DNA of 64,000 nucleotides from Planctomycetaceae bacterium (GTDB taxonomy: Bacteria > Planctomycetota > Planctomycetia > Planctomycetales > Planctomycetaceae): positions 27,397 through 91,396 of the forward strand of contig JABURQ010000034.1 in NCBI GenBank assembly GCA_014762625.1, given 5' to 3'. The notes under the pieces are model-generated. The model searched no databases, had not been told where the DNA came from, and worked only from the letters and a program-made list of their open reading frames with translations. Position numbers and translations under genes: made by a program. Positions 20,336 through 30,146 of this stretch are shown here, piece by piece (the first letter of the stretch is position 1; the number at the start of each line of letters is the position of its first letter).

Positions 20336-22939
20336 ATGCGCCTCGCCTCTCCTTTTTTTGTTTTCTTGACGTCCGCATGGTTGTTACTGGCGAACGTTGG
20401 TCCGGAAACATGCGGTTTTGGAACGAATCAAAACTCTGCGGAAGAGAAGAGTTGCACTTCCCAGGTCTCATCGGAAACGCAGACTCTCACGCCGAAAGAG
20501 CAACGCGAGCGGATGGAGGCCATCCTGAACCAGCCGTGGGAAGCTGATTTCAACAAGGTGCCACTCGGGAAAGTCTTGGAATCGTTCGGCAAGCAATACG
20601 GCATCGAGTTTGTGATCGACCCTAGCTACAAAGACGACATCGATTTGAAAGAACCTATCACGTTGCAGGTGAACCCGGGAATCATGACCGGCAAGTCACT
20701 GTTACGCGAGCTTCTATTGAAGCCTCGGATGTTGGAGTATCATTTTGAAAAATATTCTCTGCTGATTACAAGTGATGAAGCATTTCTGTTCGATCGCTAT
20801 GAGATTGAAGTCTATGGCTGCCAGGACTTGATTGCCGGCTCGGCGAAATTCAATCTCTCCGATCCCCAACAACGCAAGCGGCGCAAAAGGCTCATTCACG
20901 CTCTCGACATTCTGGTTCGACAACCGGAAATGATAGGCGAAAATTCGGAGCATCAATCTAGCCGTCCTTCCGAAGCGCAGCAGAAGGCCGGTGAAACACC
21001 CGGATTTTGGGAGTCAGATGAAGGGGAGGCGTCACCCGAAGAATATGTTAAAGCGGTCGAAGGCTCTCTCATTATTCGTTGCGAATCTGACGATCATGCG
21101 CTAGTGCGTCGTTATCTTCGAATGATTCGCGCCGCCCAGGATGGCGATCAAGAAGTGAAGTCTCTGCGGGATCAATCCGAAATCGCTGCGGAAAAATTTG
21201 TCACCGACGGTCGAAACAGAATCAACGCCATCCTCGATCAGCCGTGGAACATCGACGTTCATCAGGTGCCGTTTCAGAAGGTTCTCGAACAATTTGGCCG
21301 GCAGCACAACCTTGAGATCTTCATCGATCCGCGCGCCGTTGCCGATATCGCTTTGGAAGAACCATTCGACTTACAGATCGAACCGGGCGTGTTCTCCGGG
21401 AGAACGGTTTTGCGTCATTTCGTCTTGGGAGCAAGAGATGCCAGCTATCGCATCGTCGATCACTGCCTGTTCATCATGACCGAGATGGACTATTGGTTTA
21501 CTAGTCACGAAATTACGTTCCATCATTGTCGGGATCTGCTGGAGACACCGGTTAGTTGTGATGACATAGAGCAGCAACGACTGCAAAAACAGGCAGAGCT
21601 TGTCGATGTGCTCTATCAGATGATTCGGAATCCGGAGCCGTATTGGAGCGATAATGGAGGTTCCCCTGAATTGTATTATGAGTTTGTCAAAGCGTTCAAC
21701 GGATGCTTGTGTGTGCAGGCTCGCCCGGACGATCAGGGACGGATACGGAACTTTCTGCACCATCTTCGACATCAGAAAGAGCCTGAGAACAATCGCATCG
21801 AAGCCATTCTCAACAGGCCTTGGCAGGCCGACTTACAGCAAGTGCCGTTGCAGCAAGTGTTCGATCACTTCAGTGATCAGTACGGCTTCAAAATTGTGAT
21901 CGATCCGCGAGCCATTCGGGACATCGATCTTGAAGAACCGATCGATCTGGTGGTCACATCGAACACTATACCGGGAAAGACTGTTCTGCGGGATTTGATT
22001 CTGCGACCTAGGGATCTCTGTTATCGAATCTGCGACGGCGTTTTGTTGATGACTACCTATCAACAGTTCATTGAGTTTCCACTAGAACCCCAAGTCTATC
22101 GATGCAAACAATTGCTCACGACGAAAGATAAGGGATCACGCCGACAACTGATTAAACTTCTCAATAGACTGATCAGCTCCGAAGGTTCACCCGGTTTCTT
22201 TCCCTCCAAAGACTATTACGATGTCGAGTATGTGCGTTTCTTTGATACGTCTATTGTTATTAAAGCCTGTGCTGAAGATCATGAAATGGTATTGGAGTTT
22301 CTCGGGGAACTCGGTCTGTCGTTTGATGAACAAACGGAAGGAATTGTGACGCCTGAGGAATTGGCAGTCCGCAGACAACTGGCCTATCGAGCTCGTGTCG
22401 AAGAGGTTCTCGATCAACCGTGGGAAGCCGACTTTGCAGATGTGCCGCTGGGTGAGGTCTTTGAGACTTTGAGTCAACAAACAGGCATCGACATCCGGAT
22501 CGATCCAATCGTATTTTATGACATCGATCTCGAAGAACCCATCACGTTACAGGTCAAACCCGATCATATTCCCGGCAGATCGATTCTGCAGGATTTTCTG
22601 CTCGAAGAACGCAATTTGCGCTACCGGATTCGCAACGGGTATTTGCAAATCACAACCTGTTGGGAGAACTCCGAGAATGGATACAAAGCACACGCTTACA
22701 ATTGCCAGGATTTGTTTTTGTATTCCGCTGGCAAACACGCCACAGCAAAAGCCATCGTCAAAATCATCAGGGACATGATCTATATTCCCAGTTCGGAGTT
22801 GGACGATTGCGATGCCTGGGAGGAAGCCCCTCATTGGGTGAAGACGTATCGCGGTTGTCTGGTTGTGTACGGCATTCCCGAAGATCATGAACAGGTCAAA
22901 GACTTGCTGCAGAAACTCCGCGACTCGCGGAAGAAGTAA
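20336..22939 (+). CDS. Secreted protein with four tandem secretin_N/STN-like repeats
   Basis: Four copies of R(I/V)EAIL(N/D)(Q/R)PWEADFxxVPLxxVFExFxxQxGxxIxIDPxxxxDIDLEEPITLQVxPxxxxGRxxLRDxxL followed by a conserved CxDLL...VY-type segment; hydrophobic N-terminus. Confidence 0.6.
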   Translation: MRLASPFFVFLTSAWLLLANVGPETCGFGTNQNSAEEKSCTSQVSSETQTLTPKEQRERMEAILNQPWEADFNKVPLGKVLESFGKQYGIEFVIDPSYKDDIDLKEPITLQVNPGIMTGKSLLRELLLKPRMLEYHFEKYSLLITSDEAFLFDRYEIEVYGCQDLIAGSAKFNLSDPQQRKRRKRLIHALDILVRQPEMIGENSEHQSSRPSEAQQKAGETPGFWESDEGEASPEEYVKAVEGSLIIRCESDDHALVRRYLRMIRAAQDGDQEVKSLRDQSEIAAEKFVTDGRNRINAILDQPWNIDVHQVPFQKVLEQFGRQHNLEIFIDPRAVADIALEEPFDLQIEPGVFSGRTVLRHFVLGARDASYRIVDHCLFIMTEMDYWFTSHEITFHHCRDLLETPVSCDDIEQQRLQKQAELVDVLYQMIRNPEPYWSDNGGSPELYYEFVKAFNGCLCVQARPDDQGRIRNFLHHLRHQKEPENNRIEAILNRPWQADLQQVPLQQVFDHFSDQYGFKIVIDPRAIRDIDLEEPIDLVVTSNTIPGKTVLRDLILRPRDLCYRICDGVLLMTTYQQFIEFPLEPQVYRCKQLLTTKDKGSRRQLIKLLNRLISSEGSPGFFPSKDYYDVEYVRFFDTSIVIKACAEDHEMVLEFLGELGLSFDEQTEGIVTPEELAVRRQLAYRARVEEVLDQPWEADFADVPLGEVFETLSQQTGIDIRIDPIVFYDIDLEEPITLQVKPDHIPGRSILQDFLLEERNLRYRIRNGYLQITTCWENSENGYKAHAYNCQDLFLYSAGKHATAKAIVKIIRDMIYIPSSELDDCDAWEEAPHWVKTYRGCLVVYGIPEDHEQVKDLLQKLRDSRKK

Positions 22940-23336
22940 GATTTGAAAAGTAAGAGACTTCTAACAGGATATCCCCGCCGATCCCTCAGGCCGGTTGGGG
23001 GGCGAAGAGTAACTAAGGTCGCCGAGCAATAGCGAGGGCTCAAGACCGAAGGCGGTAGTTGCTATCTCCCCATCATGTGGGGGCGAAATGTGCCAGACTT
23101 CCCGTTCGAGTTTCTCTACGCCGCCGCGCTTTGTGTGAATTTCCGATCCTTGTCCTCAGCGGTCATTGAAACAGTTTTCAGTTTAAAGTGTTGAATTCTC
23201 AGCGTGCTTCGTGCACACCTCGTTTCACAACCTGCAGTCATCTGCTTTGATCGGCGTCATCGGCGTTCCAATTCTTTTGTGGCCGGTGAAACCGGCCCTA
23301 CGGCTACGGCAAATACAAGATTGACCGTGACAATTT

Positions 23337-23460
23337 GTGTGTACCAGAGTTAGCGTTCGGGGTTCTTCGATTTTGGATTCTGGATTTCCGATTTTGGAAG
23401 CCAGTGATCCACATCGCGATCTTTGGCAAGTTGATTATTCGTATTTCGCGCTTTGTTTTT
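23337..23460 (+). repeat. Dispersed non-coding repeat ('taccagagttagcgtt..gattttggaagccagtgatcc..gcgatctttggcaagttg'), copy A
   Basis: Near-identical block recurs at about 63879-63980, on the far side of the island. Confidence 0.7.
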
Positions 23461-23490
23461 TGTCCTTCGGTTTTGGAATCCAAACTGCCA

Positions 23491-23518
23491 AGAACCAAGT
23501 ACAAAGAACCAAGTACAA
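23491..23518 (+). repeat. 14-bp tandem duplication agaaccaagtacaa x2
   Basis: Exact tandem copies at 23491-23504 and 23505-23518. Confidence 0.85.
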
Positions 23519-23645
23519 AATTCCCCATCTCCCGATCACCCCATCCCCCAATCTTCTGATGTGGTTTCACAATTGACTGTAAACGCAGCACAACGGGCCA
23601 TTCCCAGACAGACCTGATTTCAGATTTCGCAGCGGATGGTCCCAA

Positions 23646-23716
23646 AACCGGGCAAAACCATCGGGTTTCGTTCGAAGATGAGAACTTGAGAAGTTGAGGT
23701 CTTGCAAAAAGCTCAT
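23646..23716 (-). repeat. Dispersed intergenic repeat, copy 2 (inverted relative to 2742-2812)
   Basis: Direct comparison with 2742-2812; only a handful of mismatches by eye. Confidence 0.75.
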
Positions 23717-23875
23717 CTTTGAAAACCCTCGGAATTCAGCCATCAGACAGCGGAATTTTTTCCGAACACGAAAAACAAAAAAAGATGGCATCGCGTGAGA
23801 TTCTGCACCACAATACGCCCGAGGATGTATGGCCTCGAAAACGGTCTCCTTCCTCGTGAATAAAGCTCCTGATCC

Positions 23876-26800
23876 ATGTCTGACTCGAACCTCGAATCCC
23901 CATCCACTGACGGAAAACTGATGAGTCCCGGCTTTCTCGGCCTGGTCGCCACTCAGTTTCTCGGCTCGTTCAACGACAATATGTTCCGCTGGCTGGCGGT
24001 GCCGTTCGCGAAACTGGTCATCGATAACGAAGTCGCCCTCTCGCTGGGATTGGTTTGCTTCACCGTGCCGTTCCTGCTGTTGGCCGCACACGCCGGCTAT
24101 CTGGCCGACAAATTTTCGAAACGGAAGGTGATCGTCGCCTGCAAGGTGGCGGAGATTGTGTTGATGACGCTCGGCGTCATCGCCATGGCGATGGGGAATG
24201 TGACCTTTCTCTTTATTGTCGTGGCCATGATGGGAGCCCAGTCGGCGTTGTTCAGTCCTGCCAAGTTTGGGGCGATTCCCGAACTGGTTGGGTCCCAGAA
24301 AATCACCTCCGCGAACGGCGTAATGGCCCTCACGTCGGTGGTGGCATGTGCCGCCGGTTTTATTGCGGGGAACTTTCTGTTCGGTTTCACCGTCAATCCG
24401 GAACTCGGCATCGAAGGAGGAATCACCCCTCTTTATGCGGCGGTGGCGTTAATCGGCGTCGCCGTGATGGGCTGGGGCACCTCGTTGTTCGTGACCCAGA
24501 GTCCCGCTGCCGATCCGGATCAGACATTCCCCTGGGATGCCTTCAGCAACACGGTTCGCGACTTGAAATATCTCGGCGGAAATCGTCCCCTGCTCCGGAC
24601 GGCGTTGGGCATCTCCTTTTTCTGGTTGCTGGCATCGCTCGCACAGATGACGATCGACCCCTTCGTGCTGGAACAACTGCATCTCGATCAGAAAGATGTC
24701 GGCATCTACCTCGGGGTCCTCGTCGTCGGGTTGGGTTTGGGATCGGTGCTGTCGGGTCTGTGGTCGAAGGGGGCCGTGGAGTTAGGGATCGTCCCGATCG
24801 GTGCGGCGATTATCACGGTCGGAGCCGGTTCGCTGGCGATCGTCGGAAGTGTCGTCGAGCAGTACGCCACAATTTCGCTGGCTGGAAAATACAGCGCCTT
24901 TGCCGCCCTGTTTACCTTGGGAGTGGGGGCCGGCCTGTTTAATGTACCGCTGGAAGCCTTCATGCAGCATCGCAGCGAACGGGAAACACGCGGACGCATC
25001 CTGGCCGCAAAGAACTTTATCTCCTTCTCGATGATGCTCGTTTCGGCGTTTCTGTTCTGGTTACTGAAAGGTCAACTCGGAATGGCGGCGGGGAGCATCT
25101 TCATGGTGGTCGCTTTCGCGACGATACCGGTCATTCTGTATGCCGCCTGGTTATTGCCGCAGGCAACGATTCGGGCGATCGTCTGGTTATTGACGCATAC
25201 GATTTACCGCGTGCGGGTGAAGGGATTGGAAAACCTTCCCGAACGGGGCGGAGCGTTATTGGTCGCCAATCATGTTTCGTGGTTGGACGGAATTCTGCTA
25301 TTGTTGGTCTCCTCGCGAAACATTCGCATGATTGCCTGGGCGGATTACGTTCAAGGGGGATTTGTCGGTTGGCTGTCGAAAATCTTCGGCGTGATTCCGA
25401 TCAAGTCGACCGACGGTCCGAAGTCAATCGTCCAATCGTTGAAAACCGCTCGCGAGGCGGTCGAGAATGGCGAACTGGTGTGTATTTTTGCCGAGGGGGA
25501 AATTACGCGAACCGGCGGTTTACAGCCGTTTCAACGCGGTATGATGCAGATCATTAAAGGGACGGGAGCCCCGGTGATTCCCATTTATCTCGACGGGTTA
25601 TGGGGGTCGGTGTTCAGTTATTCGGGAGGCCGGTTTTTCTGGAAGCGGCCTCAACGCTGGCCTTATCCCGTGTCGATTAACTTTGGAGAGAAAATACATG
25701 ACCCCAATGACGTCCACGAAGTGCGTCAAGCGGTGCAACATTTAGGAGTCGAAGCCATGGAAGATCGAAAAGCCGGTATGTTGATCCCTCCCCGCGTCTT
25801 TCTCAGAAAATGCAAACAGAACGGTTCCCGTGAAAAAGTGGTCGACTCAGCCGGAACTTCTCTCACGGGCAAGAAGCTGATCCTGGCGTCGCTGGTGTTG
25901 CGGTCGGTCTTAAGGCGGACGACGTTCGAACCCGGCGAGGAAAAAATCGGCATCTTGTTACCACCTTCTGTCGGTGGAGTGCTGGCGAATACCGCCGTCG
26001 CTCTCGATGGACGTGTCGCTGTTAACTTGAACTACACGATGTCGGATGATGTGGTTTCCTATTGCGTGAAAGAGGCCGGCATCAAGCACGTGCTGACCAG
26101 CAAACGATTTCTGGAAAAGAAACCGACCGAGCTCGAAGGAGCCGAGTTTGTCTTTCTTGAGGACATCAAGGAACAAGCCGGTCTGGGAGACAAACTGACC
26201 GCGGCTCTGATGACGTACGTCGTTCCGGTCCGCCTCGTTGAACGGATACTCGGGTTGCACAAGAAGTCGCCCGATGACCTGTTTTCGATCATCTTCACCT
26301 CGGGTTCGACCGGCGAGCCGAAGGGTGTCATGCTCTCTTATGCGAATGTGATGTCGAACGTCCAGGCGGTCGAGCAAATGTTTCATTTTACCAAAGAGGA
26401 TGTGTTTCTCGGCACACTGCCGTTTTTTCATTCCTTTGGATTCACCGGAACGCTGTGGCTGGTGCTTTGTCTCGACCCGAAAGGCGTTTATCACTTTAAT
26501 CCACTCGACTGTCGCACGATCGGGAAACTCGCTGAAAAGCACAACGTCACGATTACGATGGCGACGCCAACCTTTCTCCGCAGTTATCTGAAACGCTGCA
26601 CGCCCGAGCAATTCCACAAGCTCGATACCGTGGTGGTCGGGGCCGAGAAGTTGCCGCAGGATCTGGCAAAAGCCTTCGAGGAGAAATTCGGTGTCTTTCC
26701 GACGGAAGGTTACGGCACGACCGAATTATCGCCCGTGGCCGCGGTCAACGTGCCGCCAAATCGATCCGGCCCGACGGAACAGACGGCGTGTCGTCCGGGA

Positions 26801-27400
26801 ACGGTGGGCCGCCCCCTGCCCGGCGTTTCGGCACGTATCGCGCATCCGGACACCGGCGAGGAACTGGGGATCAATGAAGAGGGGATACTATGGATTAGCG
26901 GTCCGAATGTGATGTCCGGCTATCTGAATAACGACGAGAAGACGAAAGAGGTGCTCGTCGATCACTGGTACAATACCGGCGACATTGCCAGGATCGATGA
27001 AGAAGGCTTCGTGGAAATTACAGGACGTCTCAGCCGGTTCTCCAAAATCGGCGGCGAAATGGTCCCCCACGTTCGCATCGAAAATGCGTTAGCGAAAATC
27101 ATCGATGAAGCCGCCCCCGTCAGTGAAGAGGACGACAATCCCCTTCCCCGCGTGGCAGTCACTGCTGTTCCGGATGCGAAAAAGGGAGAGCGAATCATCG
27201 TGCTTCACAAACGGCTGACGATTCCACTGGATGAAATCCTGCAAAAGCTGACCGAATCGGGGCTCCCCAATATCTGGATTCCGAGTCGGGATTCGTTCCT
27301 GGAAGTCGAAGAAATCCCGCTGTTGGGGACCGGAAAACTCGATTTGAAGTCGGTGAAAGAGGTTGCGATGCAGAAGTATGCCGGTGTTGCTTCCCGTTGA
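23876..27400 (+). CDS. aas: Aas-like fusion: MFS (lysophospholipid) transporter + PlsC acyltransferase + AMP-binding acyl-ACP synthetase
   Basis: N-term MFS (FLGSFNDNMFRWLAVPF..); NHVSWLDGILLLL and FAEGEITRTGG acyltransferase motifs; FTSGSTGEPKGVMLSYANV and YGTTELSP AMP-binding motifs. Confidence 0.88.
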   Translation: MSDSNLESPSTDGKLMSPGFLGLVATQFLGSFNDNMFRWLAVPFAKLVIDNEVALSLGLVCFTVPFLLLAAHAGYLADKFSKRKVIVACKVAEIVLMTLGVIAMAMGNVTFLFIVVAMMGAQSALFSPAKFGAIPELVGSQKITSANGVMALTSVVACAAGFIAGNFLFGFTVNPELGIEGGITPLYAAVALIGVAVMGWGTSLFVTQSPAADPDQTFPWDAFSNTVRDLKYLGGNRPLLRTALGISFFWLLASLAQMTIDPFVLEQLHLDQKDVGIYLGVLVVGLGLGSVLSGLWSKGAVELGIVPIGAAIITVGAGSLAIVGSVVEQYATISLAGKYSAFAALFTLGVGAGLFNVPLEAFMQHRSERETRGRILAAKNFISFSMMLVSAFLFWLLKGQLGMAAGSIFMVVAFATIPVILYAAWLLPQATIRAIVWLLTHTIYRVRVKGLENLPERGGALLVANHVSWLDGILLLLVSSRNIRMIAWADYVQGGFVGWLSKIFGVIPIKSTDGPKSIVQSLKTAREAVENGELVCIFAEGEITRTGGLQPFQRGMMQIIKGTGAPVIPIYLDGLWGSVFSYSGGRFFWKRPQRWPYPVSINFGEKIHDPNDVHEVRQAVQHLGVEAMEDRKAGMLIPPRVFLRKCKQNGSREKVVDSAGTSLTGKKLILASLVLRSVLRRTTFEPGEEKIGILLPPSVGGVLANTAVALDGRVAVNLNYTMSDDVVSYCVKEAGIKHVLTSKRFLEKKPTELEGAEFVFLEDIKEQAGLGDKLTAALMTYVVPVRLVERILGLHKKSPDDLFSIIFTSGSTGEPKGVMLSYANVMSNVQAVEQMFHFTKEDVFLGTLPFFHSFGFTGTLWLVLCLDPKGVYHFNPLDCRTIGKLAEKHNVTITMATPTFLRSYLKRCTPEQFHKLDTVVVGAEKLPQDLAKAFEEKFGVFPTEGYGTTELSPVAAVNVPPNRSGPTEQTACRPGTVGRPLPGVSARIAHPDTGEELGINEEGILWISGPNVMSGYLNNDEKTKEVLVDHWYNTGDIARIDEEGFVEITGRLSRFSKIGGEMVPHVRIENALAKIIDEAAPVSEEDDNPLPRVAVTAVPDAKKGERIIVLHKRLTIPLDEILQKLTESGLPNIWIPSRDSFLEVEEIPLLGTGKLDLKSVKEVAMQKYAGVASR

Positions 27401-27613
27401 ACCGACAATCGTCGTAAAATGGGTGCGGCAGTCATGTTGGCGAGCTTGACAGTCGCTATCAACAGTGGTACGAATAGGCATATCCGACTTGGAAAAATGA
27501 TTGAAACCGGTAAATTCGGTGAAGATCGTGGCCTCCATTTCCGATGAAAAATGAGATGTCAGGCGAACCACTTTTCTGAACGGTGCGTCTGACTCAAAAG
27601 AAGACCCAACCAC

Positions 27614-27686
27614 GGGGGATTAGCTCAGTTGGGAGAGCGTTTGGCTGGCAGCCAAAAGGTCACCGGTTCGAGCCCGGTATCCTCCA
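27614..27686 (+). tRNA. tRNA-Ala(GGC)
   Basis: GGGGGAT...ATCCTCC acceptor stem, anticodon arm TTTGG-CTGGCAG-CCAAA (anticodon GGC), GGTTCGAGCCC T-arm; CCA not encoded. Confidence 0.95.
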
Positions 27687-27689
27687 CTT
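27642..27689 (+). repeat. attL: 48-bp direct repeat (3' part of tRNA-Ala + ctt)
   Basis: tggctggcagccaaaaggtcaccggttcgagcccggtatcctccactt; exact 48/48 match to 63427-63474. Confidence 0.95.
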
Positions 27690-27706
27690 AACATAAACTG
27701 CTGTCA

Positions 27707-27723
27707 GACCGCATCTTGCGGTC
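27707..27723 (+). terminator. Island-borne hairpin after the reconstituted tRNA-Ala
   Basis: GACCGCATCTTGCGGTC, sharing the GCATCTTGC loop/closing region with the attR-side terminator but lacking a T-run. Confidence 0.45.
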
Positions 27724-27760
27724 ACGAATGTCGAGGCGAGTCAGTCGCTGTAATTGGCTG

Positions 27761-27779
27761 ACTACCCACTTACTACCCA
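27761..27779 (+). promoter_or_regulatory. Candidate integrase arm-type site (left)
   Basis: actacccacttactaccca; identical to 63278-63296. Confidence 0.5.
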
Positions 27780-27849
27780 TTTTTGTTGGATCGTGAGTGG
27801 CGAATTCGTTGAGCGGCCCTGAAACGTTATGTCGTTCAGGAGTCGTATC

Positions 27850-29109
27850 ATGCCTCGAAAATCTCGAAAGAAGCCTGCGTACTCACACCACAAGCCGAGC
27901 GGACAGGCCCGCGTGCGCTTCGGTGGGAAATCCTACTATCTTGGCGAGTACGGTTCTTCCGAAAGCTACGAGAGGTACGAAGACCTGATCGCTAAGTGGC
28001 TGGCTCTGAATGACGACGCGGTTCGCTTCAATCTGACCGTGGACGATCTGGTTCTACTTTTTCTCGAACACGCCAAGCAGCACTATCGAAAAAACGGCCA
28101 ACTGACTTCCGAGTATGAGTGCCTGCGACTCGCCTTTCGGCCTCTCGTACATCAGCACGGAACGACGCGCGTTCGCGAATTTTCCCCGCTTAAATTGAAG
28201 GAGGTTCGCGAATTGATGATTGACGCAGAATACACGCGCAAGAGTATCAACAAGCACGTCGAAAGGATCAGACGACTGTTTCGGTGGGGCGTTGAGAACG
28301 AATTCGTTCCCGATGCTGTCCATTCGGCACTCTGCAAAGTTTCTGGTTTGCAGAAGAATCGAAGTCGCGCGAAGGAATCAACGCGGGTTACTCCGGTTGA
28401 TCAAGAAAGGGTCGAAGCCACCCTTCCCTTTTTGAATCGACAAGTCAAAACGATGGTCAAACTCCAACTGCTGACTGGGATGCGTCCCGGTGAAGTGTGT
28501 TCCATTCGTCCGTGCGATGTTGAAGTCGAAAAAGACGAAGTCTGGGTTTTCACTCCGTCGGAACACAAAACAGAACACCACGAGAAACTTCGTAAAGTCT
28601 TTATCGGTCCAAAGGGGCAGGATTTGTTACGTTCATTCTTGGATCGCGATCCTGAGTCGTTCTGCTTCTCCCCTGCTGAGGCGAACGAAGAACAATCCAA
28701 GATACGGCGAGCCGAGAGAAAGACACCGCTAACGCCGTCTCAGAAAAAGCGAAAGCGAGTCGCGAATCCTAAAAGGACTGCGGGAGCCTTCTATACAAAT
28801 GACTCGTACCGTCGGGCTGTTGTTCGAGCGTGTGAGCAAGCATTTGGGATGCCTGATCAACTCAGAAGCATTTCATCAAAAATGACTACGGAAGAACGAC
28901 AGAAATTGAAGCAAGATGCTTCGGCGTGGCGTGCAGAGCACTGTTGGACTCCCAACCAACTCCGGCATTTAAGAGCGACGTGGCTCGAAGAACAATATGG
29001 TCTCGAAGCTGCACAGGTTGTGCTTGGACATTCCGATCCGCGAGTGACTCGGATTTACGCCGAACGGAACTTGAAAAGGGCTGCTGAAATCATGGCGGAG
29101 GTTGGGTGA
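27850..29109 (+). CDS. Tyrosine recombinase / site-specific integrase
   Basis: LTGMRPGEVCSIRPCDV (Arg), QLRHLRATWLEEQYG (HxxR), VLGHSDPRVTRIYAE (H..Y); adjacent to attL. Confidence 0.92.
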   Translation: MPRKSRKKPAYSHHKPSGQARVRFGGKSYYLGEYGSSESYERYEDLIAKWLALNDDAVRFNLTVDDLVLLFLEHAKQHYRKNGQLTSEYECLRLAFRPLVHQHGTTRVREFSPLKLKEVRELMIDAEYTRKSINKHVERIRRLFRWGVENEFVPDAVHSALCKVSGLQKNRSRAKESTRVTPVDQERVEATLPFLNRQVKTMVKLQLLTGMRPGEVCSIRPCDVEVEKDEVWVFTPSEHKTEHHEKLRKVFIGPKGQDLLRSFLDRDPESFCFSPAEANEEQSKIRRAERKTPLTPSQKKRKRVANPKRTAGAFYTNDSYRRAVVRACEQAFGMPDQLRSISSKMTTEERQKLKQDASAWRAEHCWTPNQLRHLRATWLEEQYGLEAAQVVLGHSDPRVTRIYAERNLKRAAEIMAEVG

Positions 29110-29267
29110 TCACAATTCTGGAACGTCGAAAAAGTTGCCCAACAAAAATATTTTCAAGATTTTCTGACCAGAATATGAGGTAAGTGGGCTTCGGAAATCG
29201 GAGGGAACGCGATCCGGTGGAATTGTGTTTCCCCTTGTTTTTCAGACTCCTGAAGACAGCGTCTGCC

Positions 29268-29333
29268 AACTTGGGTTTAACTCCGGTCGAAGTTGGACCT
29301 GAGTTTGCTCCAAGTTGGTTCTAAGTTGTTATG
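29268..29333 (+). repeat. Three 22-bp iteron-like tandem units (AAsTTGG...)
   Basis: 29268-29289 aacttgggtttaactccggtcg; 29290-29311 aagttggacctgagtttgctcc; 29312-29333 aagttggttctaagttgttatg; degenerate outside AAGTTGG..CT.AGTT core. Confidence 0.4.
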
Positions 29334-29442
29334 TATAAATGGTTTATGCCTCGAAAAAGTTCTTTACTAAGCCGTGGTAATTGTTATGAATCAATATCAA
29401 ACAGATTCAGTTATTACCAATCTTAATTGAGGAATTTTGACA

Positions 29443-29736
29443 ATGATCGACTTAGATGCAGAAACACTCATTTCATTGCCTGAGGCGGCTGAAGCACTTC
29501 CCAACAAGCCGTGCCTGACCACCATGCACCGTTGGCGTGTTGAAGGAATCGCAGGTGTAAAACTTGAGACTCTAAAGATCGGACACCGTCGATACACAAG
29601 CCGAGAAGCAGTTCGACGGTTCATCACAGAGTCCACCGCAGCGTCGGAGCGGGAAGTGATCCAGCCCGAAATGAGTGAGGTGAGCGAAAGAACTCCAGAA
29701 ACGGAGAGACGGCTGCGAGACGTGGGAGTGCTGTAA
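29443..29736 (+). CDS. DUF1580-like DNA-binding protein
   Basis: LDAETLISLPEAAEALPNKPCLTTMHRWRVEGIAGVKLETLKIGHRRYTSREAVRRFI; HTH-type, typical of planctomycete islands. Confidence 0.7.
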   Translation: MIDLDAETLISLPEAAEALPNKPCLTTMHRWRVEGIAGVKLETLKIGHRRYTSREAVRRFITESTAASEREVIQPEMSEVSERTPETERRLRDVGVL

Positions 29737-29839
29737 ATTCGATTGGCAAGTTGGAACAAGTGTACGACGACTTCTATTTCCATTTCGCGACTCTAGAGAA
29801 TTATCCAACGAATGATTCAATCGAGTTCAAGGCAGAGCC

Positions 29840-30067
29840 ATGCAAAGTTCTAATCCCTACTTACCACGAATCAATCGACTGACACCAGAAGAACTCGGCC
29901 AACTTGCTGCTGAGTTCCAGCCGTTGTCGCCCTGCACCAAATGTGATGCATGGGAAGTCCACGTCGAACCTGCCAAACGCCCTCATTGGGGACGACTCTC
30001 CTGTACCACATGTGGGTCACTGCGACGTTGGATTCCCAAGCCTGAAAACCGGCGGGCAGTTCACTGA
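29840..30067 (+). CDS. Small zinc-ribbon-like protein
   Basis: CTKCDAWEVHVE...LSCTTCGSLRRWIPKPEN; two CxxC pairs. Confidence 0.55.
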   Translation: MQSSNPYLPRINRLTPEELGQLAAEFQPLSPCTKCDAWEVHVEPAKRPHWGRLSCTTCGSLRRWIPKPENRRAVH

Positions 30068-30146
30068 AATCAAAGAAATAGACCGGGGCTGCTGTAACAG
30101 TCACCCGGTCTTCTTTTATTCTTACCCCTCGCGAAAGGAAGTAAGA

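Noticed and set aside
22960-23110. Candidate ncRNA 'gccgagcaatagcgagggctcaagaccgaaggcgg...'
   Set aside because: Only one short convincing hairpin (CCCCA/TGGGG); insufficient structure to call.
23491-23518. Tandem repeat considered as a CRISPR fragment
   Set aside because: Only two 14-bp units with no spacers and no cas genes; no CRISPR array seen anywhere in the window.
24055-24942. 295-aa Arg-rich plus-strand ORF
   Set aside because: Out-of-frame within the Aas-like gene; composition typical of frame-shifted high-GC coding DNA.
27448-27476. TTGACA-17-TACGAA as the tRNA-Ala promoter
   Set aside because: The match is imperfect at -10 and lies more than 130 bp upstream of the tRNA; not reported as a feature.
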